A stretch of 64,000 bases of DNA, from NCBI RefSeq assembly GCF_000214175.1, contig NC_015564.1, positions 1,488,001 to 1,552,000 of the forward strand, written 5' to 3'. The stretch's first letter is position 1. Each line of letters begins with the position of its first letter. This stretch comes from Hoyosella subflava DQS3-9A1 (lineage in GTDB: Bacteria > Actinomycetota > Actinomycetes > Mycobacteriales > Mycobacteriaceae). The notes under the pieces were generated by a model. That model worked only from the letters and a program-made list of their open reading frames with translations. It did no database searches and was not told the origin of the DNA. The translations under genes and the position numbers were made by a program. Of the stretch, positions 42,487-51,694 are shown piece by piece.

Positions 42487-43472
42487 TGTGGCTCCTGTCG
42501 GTCGTGCGAGGAAACAGCTGCAGGATCAGACAGGTCACCTCCGCTTTCGAGGACCTCGCTGATCTCGTTTTCCATTTCCGCGACCATCTCGGCAGTCTCC
42601 CCAACGGGATTGCCGTGCTCGTCGAACTCGAGCGCTTTGTCGTGGTGGCTGCCCAGATAGGCGTCGACCACGGCCGAATTGCTTGAAAGTTCCGACGCTG
42701 GCCCTTCCGCGATGACAGCGCCTTGCGCCATCACGACAACCCAGTCGCTGACATCCCGGATTACGTCCATATCGTGTTCGACGAACACCACTGTCATCCC
42801 TTCGTCACCGAGGGACTTGATGTGACCGAGCAGGCTTTGGGTCAGCGCTGGGTTGACGCCCGCCATGGGCTCATCGAGCATGATGACTTTAGGATCCACC
42901 ATCAGTGCGCGCGCCATTTCGAGGAGTTTGCGCTGCCCACCAGACAGAGAACCCGCGAAGTCATTGGCTTTCGTCTCGAGTTTGAAACGCTCCAGCATCG
43001 CATGGGCGCGCTCCGTGATTTCCGCTTCCTGCTTCCGCCACATCCACGGCATCAGCGCACCCAGCATCCGCTCACCGCTTTGACCGGTCGCTCCGAGCCG
43101 GACATTGTCCAGCACCGTGAGTTTCGAAAGCGCCTTGGTCAACTGGAAGGTCCGCACCACTCCGCTGCGCGCCATGCGGTATGCGGGCATGCGTGACACC
43201 GTGACGCCGTCAACGCTCCACGACCCGCTGTCCGCGCGGTCGAATCCCGTCAGGAGATTGAACAGGGTTGTCTTGCCCGCGCCGTTCGGGCCGATCAGTC
43301 CGGTGATACATCCCCGCTGGAACTCGATGTGACTCACATCCACTGCCCGGATGCCGCCAAAGCTGCGGGTCACGTGGTCAGCCACGATGATGGGGTCGGG
43401 CTTCGCGCTACCGGGTGCACGGTCTACTACGGCGAACGGATCGGCAGCACCCGCGCGTGAGGTCTCAGACAT
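42483..43472 (-). CDS. livG: ABC transporter ATPase LivG
   Basis: The 329-residue ATPase has Walker [18 protein letters not shown], signature [17 protein letters not shown] and Walker [14 protein letters not shown]. It is longer than usual LivG. About 25 residues precede the domain, and an acidic tail of about 50 residues (for example [20 protein letters not shown]) follows it. It overlaps livM by 8 bases. Confidence 0.94.
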   Translation of the reverse strand: MSETSRAGAADPFAVVDRAPGSAKPDPIIVADHVTRSFGGIRAVDVSHIEFQRGCITGLIGPNGAGKTTLFNLLTGFDRADSGSWSVDGVTVSRMPAYRMARSGVVRTFQLTKALSKLTVLDNVRLGATGQSGERMLGALMPWMWRKQEAEITERAHAMLERFKLETKANDFAGSLSGGQRKLLEMARALMVDPKVIMLDEPMAGVNPALTQSLLGHIKSLGDEGMTVVFVEHDMDVIRDVSDWVVVMAQGAVIAEGPASELSSNSAVVDAYLGSHHDKALEFDEHGNPVGETAEMVAEMENEISEVLESGGDLSDPAAVSSHDRQEPQ

Positions 43473-44466
43473 TGAGTTGTACCTCCCGTTTCCGTCCCAT
43501 TATCCCCTGTGGACGGTAGACGATCAGGACCGCAAGCAGAATGCCGACCAGCATGATCTGAACTGCACCAACCTGCTGGGCAGAGATAGGAATGACCGCG
43601 TCGGGCCCCGAGGAAAGTTGCCGCAGTACGTTGTCGGTGAAGGAGAACAGGAACCAGAACACCATCGCGCCGACAACCGGTCCGAATACGGTGGCGGCAC
43701 CACCGAGGATCATGGCTGTCCATGCAAAGAACGTCTGCTGGGTAGAGAAGAAATCGGGATTCAGCGCTTGGGTGAGCGCGATGAAGATGCCCGCGAGACC
43801 GCCAATGAAACCGCCCAGAACGAGGGCTTGCATTCGGTAGAAGAAAACGTTCTTCCCAAGTGCCCGAGCAGCATCTTCATCCTCACGCACCGCTTTCAGG
43901 GCGCGGCCCCACGGGCTATTCACCAGCATCCAGATCAACACGAGCAGGATTGCGATCAGCGCCCAGCCAACCACCATCGCCCAGAGCGTTGAGCCCAGGA
44001 ACTTGACACCCAAAATGGTGTACTCCCGTCCAGGGGAGAAGGGGTTCATCGCCTGGAACGCAAAGTTCTGGCCCTGAATGCCGCGAGTACCGCGGGTATA
44101 GTCATCCGACGCTGTAGAGCGCGTTGCTAGACGCAGAATCTCCGACGCTGCGATGGTGACGATGGCGAGATAGTCAGCGCGCAGTCGCAGCGTGGGTATC
44201 CCGAGGAGCAGCGCAAGAACGACGGATGCCGCCATACCGACGATCAATCCCAGCCACAGCGGCTGGTTGTAGATCACTACGGTGATGCCGACCCCATAGG
44301 CGCTGACGAGTGCGAAACCGATCTGACCGAAGTTGAGTAGCCCGGTGTAACCGAAATGCACATTCAGTCCGATGGCGAGCAGGGCGAAGAATATCGCTTG
44401 CGGGCCTACGAACTGTGCGAACGCGTTGCTAAAGACTATTCCGAAGTCGATTCCGAGAAAGTTCAT
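43465..44466 (-). CDS. livM: ABC transporter permease LivM
   Basis: The 333-residue permease has about ten membrane segments and LivM motifs: NVHFGYTGLLNFGQIGFALV, GIPTLRLRADYLAIVTIAAS and the C-terminal RPQGIMG. It forms the channel with LivH. It starts 4 bases after the livH stop. Confidence 0.95.
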   Translation of the reverse strand: MNFLGIDFGIVFSNAFAQFVGPQAIFFALLAIGLNVHFGYTGLLNFGQIGFALVSAYGVGITVVIYNQPLWLGLIVGMAASVVLALLLGIPTLRLRADYLAIVTIAASEILRLATRSTASDDYTRGTRGIQGQNFAFQAMNPFSPGREYTILGVKFLGSTLWAMVVGWALIAILLVLIWMLVNSPWGRALKAVREDEDAARALGKNVFFYRMQALVLGGFIGGLAGIFIALTQALNPDFFSTQQTFFAWTAMILGGAATVFGPVVGAMVFWFLFSFTDNVLRQLSSGPDAVIPISAQQVGAVQIMLVGILLAVLIVYRPQGIMGRKREVQLNV

Positions 44467-44470
44467 CGCG

Positions 44471-45778
44471 TCACCCGATCCGTGCGCGGGAACCGAGGAT
44501 TCCCTGAGGCCGAAGAACCAGGACGAGGATGAGCACGAGCAAACCTCCCGTGTATTTCAGATCCGGGTTGATGACGAGCGTCGACCATTGGACGAGGAGT
44601 CCGATGATGACGCACCCCAGCAGCGCTCCGTACGCGGTCCCCAGGCCGCCGAGGATGATCCCAGCGAACATCAGGAGAAGCAGCTTGAAACCCATTTCGA
44701 ACTGCACGGTGCCGTTCAGTTCGGAAAGTCCAAACAGAACACCGCCGAGGGCAGCCAAGCCGCCGCCAAGTGCCCACACGAACATGACTACACGTTCGAC
44801 ATTGATGCCCGATGCGGCGGCAAGGTCCCGATTGTCGGAGACGGCGCGCATCGCCTTACCGATCCGCGTGAACTTGAACATCAGTGCTACCGCGACGAGG
44901 ACAGCGAGGCTGATCAGCATCGTTGCAAGGTTCACCGGTGTGGTCGAGATCGGGCCAAAGTCCTGCTGCCGCTGGCTCTGATACGTCGTAAATGCTTGGG
45001 ACCGGTCGCTGAAGAACAACAGGAGCGCGGCACGAAGCGCGAGCGCGAGGCCGATCGACACGACTAGCTGTGCGACCAGACTCGCGCCCCGGTTTCGCAA
45101 TGGCCGCCACACTATGGCGTTGTTGAGAACCCCGACGATGATGCCGACGATGATGGCGATGACCGTCGCTGGTATCAGATGCATGCCGAGCTTGACGTTC
45201 ACCACCCACGCTGCGACAGCGCCGATCGTGACCAGCTCGCCGTGGGCAAAGTTGGTGAGCCCAGTGGTGCCGAAAATGAGACTCAGACCGACCGCGGTGA
45301 TCGCGATGACCAGTCCGAAGCGGAGGCCTTCGACGGTCAGGCGGAGGAACCGCTCAGTAAATGTGGTCTCGAGCCCGGTCCGTGGATCACCAAACGAGTA
45401 GATCACCGAGGCAACCCGGTCAGCTCGTACCGTCGCGCTGCGTTCCGCTTGCTGCACAATGACGTCAACCGGGAGTGTCGCCTCATCCAGCCGCACGGTG
45501 TACGTGCCTGGTGGGACTCGCATCGACCACTGGCCGCGCTCGCCCGAGGTCGCTTCCCCGGCTACGTCGCCGTCCTCGTCGGTAGCCTCAAGGGTGACCC
45601 CGTTGAGCGGCTCACCCGCGTTGATCAGCGTGCCCTGGATGGTGCCGAGCGGCCCGTCTTCATCAGTGTCCTGCGCCAGCGCAGATCCAGCTGCGAGGAG
45701 CGGGACCAGGAGACTGAACATCAGCGCCAGCAGAACGGCAGCCCCACGGCGATTCAGCGGGGTCACGGAGTGTGTCAC
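44471..45778 (-). CDS. livH: ABC transporter permease LivH with exported N-terminal domain
   Basis: The 435-residue protein begins with a signal-like segment (GAAVLLALMFSLLVPLLAAG to ALA). An extracytoplasmic beta domain of about 75 residues follows (GTIQGTLINAGEPLNGVTLE, MRVPPGTYTVRLDE), typical of carboxypeptidase-regulatory/transthyretin-like folds. The LivH permease comes after that (SLIFGTTGLTNFAHGELVTI, ending RPQGILG). The fusion is unusual for LivH. GTG 45778 is chosen because GGGAGGAGG precedes it; the open frame continues to 45847. The gene is first of the livHMGF operon. Confidence 0.9.
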   Translation of the reverse strand: MTHSVTPLNRRGAAVLLALMFSLLVPLLAAGSALAQDTDEDGPLGTIQGTLINAGEPLNGVTLEATDEDGDVAGEATSGERGQWSMRVPPGTYTVRLDEATLPVDVIVQQAERSATVRADRVASVIYSFGDPRTGLETTFTERFLRLTVEGLRFGLVIAITAVGLSLIFGTTGLTNFAHGELVTIGAVAAWVVNVKLGMHLIPATVIAIIVGIIVGVLNNAIVWRPLRNRGASLVAQLVVSIGLALALRAALLLFFSDRSQAFTTYQSQRQQDFGPISTTPVNLATMLISLAVLVAVALMFKFTRIGKAMRAVSDNRDLAAASGINVERVVMFVWALGGGLAALGGVLFGLSELNGTVQFEMGFKLLLLMFAGIILGGLGTAYGALLGCVIIGLLVQWSTLVINPDLKYTGGLLVLILVLVLRPQGILGSRARIG

Positions 45779-46002
45779 ATGTTCCTCCTCCCGGCTGTGC
45801 TCGTGAGCACGGGGCCGGGTTGTCCGTATTAGGCCTGTCCTCACCAAGTTTCGCGACCCGCGTGGTCGCTGACGCGAATTGTCCGAATCATAGTGTCAGT
45901 CCCGAGACAGTATCGGCGGATAGTTTCGATAAGACACTCCGATGTGTTGCCGGGGCGTTACGCGTGGCTTGTTGTCGGGGTCACTCCTTACACTGGCCTG
46001 TT
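45779..46002. promoter_or_regulatory. Divergent promoter region livH/polA with inverted repeat
   Basis: This 224-base region should hold promoters for livH (left) and polA (right). A compact inverted repeat, GCGACC (45853-45858) and GGTCGC (45864-45869) with a 5-base spacer, lies about 75 bases upstream of the livH start. I see no strong -10/-35 pair; TACACT shortly before the polA GTG is a possible -10. Confidence 0.4.
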
Positions 46003-48780
46003 GTGAGCCCTTCCTCTGTGACCCGTCCTCCCGGAACCCCGTCCCCGACGTCCGCAAGCCCAGCCGCGATGGGAGCCGTGCAGTCAGAAATGCCACGGCT
46101 TCTGCTCCTCGACGGGCACTCTCTGGCGTACCGCGCGTTCTTCGCGCTGCCCGCGGAGAACTTCCGTACGTCAAGCGGGCAGACCACCAACGCGGTCTAT
46201 GGATTCACATCAATGCTGATCAACTTGCTGCGCGATGAACAGCCAACACACATTGCGGTGGCGTTCGACGTGTCACGGCAGACTTTCCGTGCTGAGACTT
46301 TCCCCGAGTACAAGGCGAACCGAAGTAAGACGCCGGATGAGTTCCGCGGCCAAGTTGACCTCACCAAAGACGTGCTGGCCGCGATGGGGATCCCGGTGAT
46401 GGCTGAGCCGGGCTTCGAGGCCGACGACATAATCGCCACGCTGACGACTCAGGCGACCGGTCTTGGCTATCAAGTTCTCATCTGCACCGGTGATCGCGAC
46501 GCTTTGCAGCTGGTATCTGACGCTGTGACGGTGCTTTACCCGAAACGTGGTGTTTCGGATCTGACTCGATTTACGCCCGAAGCGGTGGAGGCGAAGTATG
46601 GACTCTCACCGCAGCAGTACCCCGACTATGCGGCGCTGCGCGGTGACCCGAGCGACAACCTTCCCGGAATCCCAGGTGTGGGGGAGAAGACTGCCGCGAA
46701 GTGGATTCGTGAGTACGGGTCGCTGGAGACCCTGGTGGAGAAAGTCGACGCTGTACGCGGCAAGGTGGGCGACGCGCTGCGGCAGAATCTCTCGTCCGTG
46801 TTGATGAACCGCCAGCTGACGGAGATGGTTCGCGACGTTCCACTACCGTTTTCACCCGATCAGCTCGAAGTGAGTGTGTGGGATCGCGAACGGATCCACC
46901 AGTTGTTCGACGACCTCGAATTCCGGGTGCTCCGCGACCGGCTTTTCGAAACGCTGGCCTCGCCTGAGCCGGAAGCGGAATCTGGATTTGAGGTGCGTGG
47001 CCGGATTCTGGAACCGGGCGAGGTAGCGAAGTGGCTGAATGTCCACGCGGTGTCAGGAGCGCGGCACGGGCTGTCCGTCGTCGGCACAAGGCAGGTCTTT
47101 GCGTCGGATGCAACCGGGGTCGCCATCGCTGCGGCTGACGGCGAAGGCGCCTTTATCGCTGTTGAGACTGTGACCGAAGCCGACGATGCCGCAATCGCAG
47201 CCTGGCTGGGCAACCCCGAACAGCGGAAAGCCGTACATGACGTCAAATGGGCGATCCACGCGCTGCGCGGACGTGGCTGGGCGCTCCGGGGTGTCACGAG
47301 CGACACTGCGCTAGCTGCCTACCTGGTCCGTCCGGGGCAGCGCAGCTTTAACCTCGATGACCTTTCTTTGCGCTACTTGAAACGTGAACTTCGCGCCGAA
47401 GACACCGGTCAGGGACAGCTGTCGCTGCTCGACGACGAGAACGACTCGCAGCGCCAGCACGCCGAAACTGAGATTCTGCGTGCACGTGCCGTGGTCGACC
47501 TCGCGGAAGCGCTAGACAGTGAACTCGACACGATCGAGTCGCGCACCTTGCTGTCTGAAATGGAGCTCCCGCTGGCGTCCGTACTCGCAGATCTCGAGGC
47601 CGCCGGCATTGCCGTGGACCTTGACATGCTCGGGAATCTGCAGCGGCAATTCGCGAGCCAGGTCAATGACGCCGCTGAGGCTGCGTACGGGGTGATCGGG
47701 AAGCAGATCAATCTGGGTTCACCCAAACAGCTCCAGGTGGTGCTGTTCGATGAGCTCGACATGCCGAAGACAAAGCGCACAAAAACTGGTTACACCACGG
47801 ACGCCGAGGCGCTCGCCGCGCTGTTCGAAAAGACTCAGCACCCCTTCCTCGAGCATTTGCTGACCCACCGCGATTCGATGAAGCTCAAAACGACCGTTGA
47901 GGGGTTGCTGAAGACGGTTGCTGACGACAGTCGCATCCACACGACGTTCAATCAGACGATCGCCGCCACGGGCCGACTGTCGTCGACTGAACCGAACCTG
48001 CAGAACATACCGATCCGGACTGAAGCTGGACGGCAGATCCGACAGGCGTTCGTGGTAGGCAAGGCAGCTGACGGCACGCCTTACGACGTGCTCCTCACCG
48101 CCGACTACAGCCAGATCGAGATGCGCATCATGGCGCATTTGTCCGGGGACGCCGGGCTGATCGAGGCATTCAGAACGGGCGAGGACCTTCACAGTTTTGT
48201 CGGTGCACGGGCATTCGGTGTGCCGATCGATGAAGTTACTCCTGACATGCGCCGTCGCGTCAAAGCGATGTCGTACGGGCTCGCCTACGGGTTGTCGACG
48301 TATGGGCTCGCACAGCAACTGAAGATCTCGAACGATGAGGCAAAATCACAGATGGAAGCGTATTTTTCGCGTTTCGGTGCGGTGCGCGACTATCTGCATG
48401 AGGTTGTCGAACAGGCGCGCAAAGACGGTTATACCTCCACCATCTTCGGTCGGCGCCGATACCTTCCAGACCTGACCAGTGACAATCGCCAGCGGCGCGA
48501 GGTCGCCGAACGCGCTGCGCTGAATGCGCCCATTCAAGGGTCCGCTGCTGACATCATCAAGGTGGCAATGCTGCGGGTATATGAGGCGCTTCAGCGGGAG
48601 AACCTGCGTTCTCGCATGCTGCTGCAAGTTCATGATGAACTTGTGCTCGAAGTCGTCAACGCCGAACGAGAGCAGGTCGAGGACCTGGTCCGCCGTGAAA
48701 TGGCAGGTGCGTACGAACTTTCCGTACCACTCGATGTTTCCGTCGGACAAGGTCAATCCTGGGAAAGCGCGGGGCACTAA
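46003..48780 (+). CDS. polA: DNA polymerase I
   Basis: PolA fills gaps and removes RNA primers. The 925-residue protein has a 5' nuclease domain (LLLLDGHSLAYRAFFALP, FEADDIIATL, LRGDPSDNLPGIPGVGEKTA). The central 3'-5' exonuclease-like domain has no visible DXE motif, so proofreading is probably absent, as in mycobacteria. Polymerase motifs are DYSQIEMRIMAHLSGD (A), RRRVKAMSYGLAYG (B) and QVHDELVLEV (C). GTG 46003 gives an MSP start like mycobacterial PolA; ATG 46069 is possible. Confidence 0.95.
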   Translation: MSPSSVTRPPGTPSPTSASPAAMGAVQSEMPRLLLLDGHSLAYRAFFALPAENFRTSSGQTTNAVYGFTSMLINLLRDEQPTHIAVAFDVSRQTFRAETFPEYKANRSKTPDEFRGQVDLTKDVLAAMGIPVMAEPGFEADDIIATLTTQATGLGYQVLICTGDRDALQLVSDAVTVLYPKRGVSDLTRFTPEAVEAKYGLSPQQYPDYAALRGDPSDNLPGIPGVGEKTAAKWIREYGSLETLVEKVDAVRGKVGDALRQNLSSVLMNRQLTEMVRDVPLPFSPDQLEVSVWDRERIHQLFDDLEFRVLRDRLFETLASPEPEAESGFEVRGRILEPGEVAKWLNVHAVSGARHGLSVVGTRQVFASDATGVAIAAADGEGAFIAVETVTEADDAAIAAWLGNPEQRKAVHDVKWAIHALRGRGWALRGVTSDTALAAYLVRPGQRSFNLDDLSLRYLKRELRAEDTGQGQLSLLDDENDSQRQHAETEILRARAVVDLAEALDSELDTIESRTLLSEMELPLASVLADLEAAGIAVDLDMLGNLQRQFASQVNDAAEAAYGVIGKQINLGSPKQLQVVLFDELDMPKTKRTKTGYTTDAEALAALFEKTQHPFLEHLLTHRDSMKLKTTVEGLLKTVADDSRIHTTFNQTIAATGRLSSTEPNLQNIPIRTEAGRQIRQAFVVGKAADGTPYDVLLTADYSQIEMRIMAHLSGDAGLIEAFRTGEDLHSFVGARAFGVPIDEVTPDMRRRVKAMSYGLAYGLSTYGLAQQLKISNDEAKSQMEAYFSRFGAVRDYLHEVVEQARKDGYTSTIFGRRRYLPDLTSDNRQRREVAERAALNAPIQGSAADIIKVAMLRVYEALQRENLRSRMLLQVHDELVLEVVNAEREQVEDLVRREMAGAYELSVPLDVSVGQGQSWESAGH

Positions 48781-48781
48781 A

Positions 48782-49900
48782 ATGACTACGACTTACGATG
48801 TAGCAGTCATCGGCGGCGGCATGGCGGGAGCGTCCGTCGCGTATGAGCTGGCGAGCGACAATTCCGTCGTGCTGATCGAAACTGAATCTATGCTCGCGAC
48901 GCACTCGACGGGCCGCTCTGCCGCCACGTACCTCCCCAGCTATGGCGGTCCGGTGGTACGCGCGCTGACGGTCGCTAGCAGGAAGCTCTTCGATTCGATT
49001 TCAGCGGAGTGGGGCGACGTCCACCCGCTCGATGCTCGGCCGGTGTTGTGGGCAGCGACAGACGAGACCAGTGATACTGCACTCACGGGGATGATCGAGT
49101 CTCGCAGCGGGGGGCCTGGGGAACTTGGCACGCTCTCCGCGGCGGAAACCTTGCGCTGGTGTCCGGCGATGAACCCGGAGGTGACGCGCCGGGCAGCGCT
49201 GGACAACGAAGCGCACGACATCGATGTTCTCGGCGTGCACCAGGCCTATATCCGGGGATTTAAGGCGCGCGGTGGAACGATTGTCACTGGTTCCGGTGTG
49301 CGATCTCTCAGCCCGAACGGGAGCGGCTGGAGTGTCGGGCTGGTCAAGGAAACCCTGGCCGCAGGTCTTGTTGTCAACGCTGCGGGAGCGTGGGCTGATC
49401 CGGTGGCATCGCTGGCCGGTGTGCCGCAGTTAGGTTTCGTGCCGAAACGCAGGACGCTGTTCATGTCGCCTGCACCGGGCAAGCTTGCAGGTGACGGGCC
49501 TACAGTGGGTGATCCCGCTGAACGCTGGTACTTCAAGCCCGAGGGTGACGGCGTGCTCGCGTCCCCCGCCGATGCCGATCCCGTTGAGCCCGGTGATGCG
49601 AAGCCGTCCGAACTCGGTATCGCGCGTGCGATGGAGGAAATCAACGAGGCGACAACGCTCGGCCTGCGAACAGTGCGACGGTCATGGGGCGGTTTGCGGA
49701 CATTTGCTCCTGACGGCGAGCCGGTCGCTGGATTGGTCCCAGGGGTCGCAGGGTTCGGCTTTCTTGCGGGACAAGGCGGGTACGGGATCCAGATGGCTCC
49801 CGCGCTCGCGGTCGTCGCAGCCGCGCTGCTTACCGGATCGAGTGTGCCAGAAGACATCCCCGTGCGAGCCGAAGCGCTGTCACCAGCTCGCTTCCTGTGA
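48782..49900 (+). CDS. FAD-dependent amino acid oxidase-like protein (DadA/GlpD type)
   Basis: The 372-residue protein starts with the FAD fold TTTYDVAVIGGGMAGASVAY and has the DAO-family C-terminal segment FGFLAGQGGYGIQMAPALAV. It probably oxidises a D-amino acid, glycine derivative or similar amine. The substrate is not readable. ATG 48782 is 1 base after the polA stop. The end converges on the GlxA-type regulator, 4 bases away. Confidence 0.88.
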   Translation: MTTTYDVAVIGGGMAGASVAYELASDNSVVLIETESMLATHSTGRSAATYLPSYGGPVVRALTVASRKLFDSISAEWGDVHPLDARPVLWAATDETSDTALTGMIESRSGGPGELGTLSAAETLRWCPAMNPEVTRRAALDNEAHDIDVLGVHQAYIRGFKARGGTIVTGSGVRSLSPNGSGWSVGLVKETLAAGLVVNAAGAWADPVASLAGVPQLGFVPKRRTLFMSPAPGKLAGDGPTVGDPAERWYFKPEGDGVLASPADADPVEPGDAKPSELGIARAMEEINEATTLGLRTVRRSWGGLRTFAPDGEPVAGLVPGVAGFGFLAGQGGYGIQMAPALAVVAAALLTGSSVPEDIPVRAEALSPARFL

Positions 49901-49904
49901 GCGT

Positions 49905-50888
49905 TTAGGTACGTGCGAACACACGGCGGTACTCGTTGGGTGACGTGAGCCGAACGCGCTGAAAATGGATCCGCAGCGCAGCGGCGTTGCGAAAGCCGAC
50001 ACGGTCAGCGATCGATTCGACGGTCAGGTCGGTTGTTTCGAGCAACCGCTGAGCTTCCAGAACCCGTTGATCATTCAGCCACCGCGCTGGGGTAGAGCCT
50101 GTTTCCGCCTGGAATCGGCGAGCGAAGGTGCGCGATGACATTCCTGCGCGGGCGGCAAGATCGGACACAGAATGATCATCGCGCAGGTTCACCGTCATCC
50201 AGTCGAGTAGCGGTGCCATCGAGGAACCGTTATGGCGCGGAAGAGGCCGATTCACGAACTGCGCCTGACCACCCTCCCTGTGTGGCGGCACAACCATCCG
50301 GCGTGCGATCCCGTTCGCGACATCGGAGCCCTGGAACTTGCGAACAATATGCAGACACAGGTCGATACTGGCGGCGGTTCCGGCGCTGGTGTAAATGGGA
50401 TGATCGTCGACGTATAGAACGCTGGGGTCCACGAGCGCATCGGGGAATCGAGCCGCGAGGGCGGCGGAGTGGCGCCAATGCGTTGTGCATCTGCGGCCAT
50501 CGAGTAAGCCCGCTGCGCCTAGGAGAAACGCTCCCGTGCATAGGGAAGCAACGGCAGTTCCGCGCTGTGCTGCTCTACAAAGAGCGTCGAGAGCGGGATC
50601 CAGCGCACCCCGAGTTTTGGTGACGGCAACCGCACCATCAGACTCGTCAACGGCATCGCCGCCAGCGCCCACAATGATGAGATCGGCGGACGCGAGACAG
50701 CCGAGATCATGAGGAATGTCTAGGTCGTAGTAGCGCGTGTGAACGGCGCCTGGGCAGGCGGCGACGATCGACAGTTCGTAGGCCGGGAGTCCGTCATCGC
50801 TACGGTCGACGCCGAAAACCTCGCAGGCGACGCCGAGTTCAAAGGTTTCAGCCCGCGGCGGGAGAAGAACGACCACCTTCTGCAGCAT
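49905..50888 (-). CDS. GlxA-family AraC-type transcriptional regulator
   Basis: The 327-residue regulator has an N-terminal DJ-1/PfpI-like domain (VVVLLPPRAETFELGVACEV, LCTGAFLLGAAGLLDGRRCT) and a C-terminal double helix-turn-helix of AraC type (LAARAGMSSRTFARRFQAET, VESIADRVGFRNAAALRIHF). GlxA-type regulators often control amine or amino acid catabolism. The convergent FAD oxidase is a plausible target, by inference. ATG 50888 is chosen; upstream frame to 51050 overlaps the next gene. Confidence 0.9.
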   Translation of the reverse strand: MLQKVVVLLPPRAETFELGVACEVFGVDRSDDGLPAYELSIVAACPGAVHTRYYDLDIPHDLGCLASADLIIVGAGGDAVDESDGAVAVTKTRGALDPALDALCRAAQRGTAVASLCTGAFLLGAAGLLDGRRCTTHWRHSAALAARFPDALVDPSVLYVDDHPIYTSAGTAASIDLCLHIVRKFQGSDVANGIARRMVVPPHREGGQAQFVNRPLPRHNGSSMAPLLDWMTVNLRDDHSVSDLAARAGMSSRTFARRFQAETGSTPARWLNDQRVLEAQRLLETTDLTVESIADRVGFRNAAALRIHFQRVRLTSPNEYRRVFART

Positions 50889-50931
50889 GTCATCAAGTGT
50901 GCCGCGCGGATGGCAGAAAATCGAGCCTAAT

Positions 50932-50977
50932 TGGCATTCCTGCCACTGTTGACGCGCCCAAAACTGGGCCACAGTGG
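50932..50977. promoter_or_regulatory. Palindrome and hairpin in GlxA-regulator divergent region
   Basis: TGGCA-TTCC-TGCCA (50932-50945) is a perfect short palindrome, 44 bases upstream of the GlxA-type gene. Next to it CCACTGT (50943-50949) pairs with ACAGTGG (50971-50977), enclosing GCCC (50956-50959) and GGGC (50966-50969). The second structure overlaps the ribosome binding site of the small gene at 50983. Autoregulatory binding is inferred. Confidence 0.45.
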
Positions 50978-50982
50978 AGTAC

Positions 50983-51135
50983 ATGATCAGCCTGATCGTG
51001 TTTCTCTTGCTGCTCGTCGTGCTTGACGTACTGGCGCTGCTCGGTCGCACGCGGGACAGTCATCTTGAGACCTCACCGCACGGCAGCCTCCAGTATTGGA
51101 GTGAAAGCACTGCGGGCACACGTGCCGTGTCTTAG
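50983..51135 (+). CDS. Small membrane protein (50 aa)
   Basis: A 50-residue frame starts at ATG 50983 after GTGGAG (50975-50979). Its N-terminus is one hydrophobic helix (MISLIVFLLLLVVLDVLALL) followed by a polar tail (GRTRDSHLETSPHGSLQYWS). It ends overlapping the stop of the opposite-strand 2H phosphoesterase gene by 4 bases. I do not recognise a family. Confidence 0.65.
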   Translation: MISLIVFLLLLVVLDVLALLGRTRDSHLETSPHGSLQYWSESTAGTRAVS

Positions 51136-51653
51136 CGGTCTCCGGGCACGATGATCGTCTCGCGGCGAGCTGTGCCGTCCCAGCGCCGCGCGCCAATGAA
51201 CTGTCCGGCCAGGTCTTTCCTGGTGGCTACGAGTGCTAGCGCTGAACCGGCCTGTTCTGGTGTCATTTTGCGAGCGAGGGTGATGTGCGGCGTCCACTGG
51301 CCAGGTTCCATATGTCCTGGCTTGCCTGGGCACTCCCGCAACAGTCCGGCGACGCGCTCGTGCTTGGCTAGCAGCACCGCTGAGGTCGTCACGGCGCGGG
51401 CGAGGACCATTCGGCGGTCGCCGAAGACAAGGAGTCCGCCGACGCGTACGCTCAGCGGAAAATCGCCGAGGGCGTCGGGAATCCTTTTCTCGATCCGCGG
51501 GTAGATTTCGTGCGCAACCCCGATCGTGACGTGCGGCCGGGCTCTCAGCGGCTGGCAGGGGAGTCCGGCCTCGTTGAGAGTGCGCCATTGTTCCCGGATC
51601 GCCTCTTCAAGCTCCTCGTTGAGAAGCAATTCAACGGACTGCACCATCATCAC
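51132..51653 (-). CDS. 2'-5' RNA ligase / 2H phosphoesterase family protein
   Basis: The 173-residue protein has the two HXT motifs that define 2H phosphoesterases: RPHVTIGV at about residue 40 and WTPHITLARKM at about residue 120. Members hydrolyse or form 2'-5' or cyclic phosphodiester bonds in RNA or nucleotides. The substrate is unknown. Three consecutive Met codons allow small start differences. Confidence 0.87.
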   Translation of the reverse strand: MMMVQSVELLLNEELEEAIREQWRTLNEAGLPCQPLRARPHVTIGVAHEIYPRIEKRIPDALGDFPLSVRVGGLLVFGDRRMVLARAVTTSAVLLAKHERVAGLLRECPGKPGHMEPGQWTPHITLARKMTPEQAGSALALVATRKDLAGQFIGARRWDGTARRETIIVPGDR

Positions 51654-51694
51654 ATTGTGCTGTCATGGCGCTGAAAGTGGGCGATGATGAGGGA

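Noticed and set aside
45772-46002. N-terminal extension of polA into the livH promoter region
   Set aside because: The extra residues do not match PolA and overlap the divergent gene's control region.
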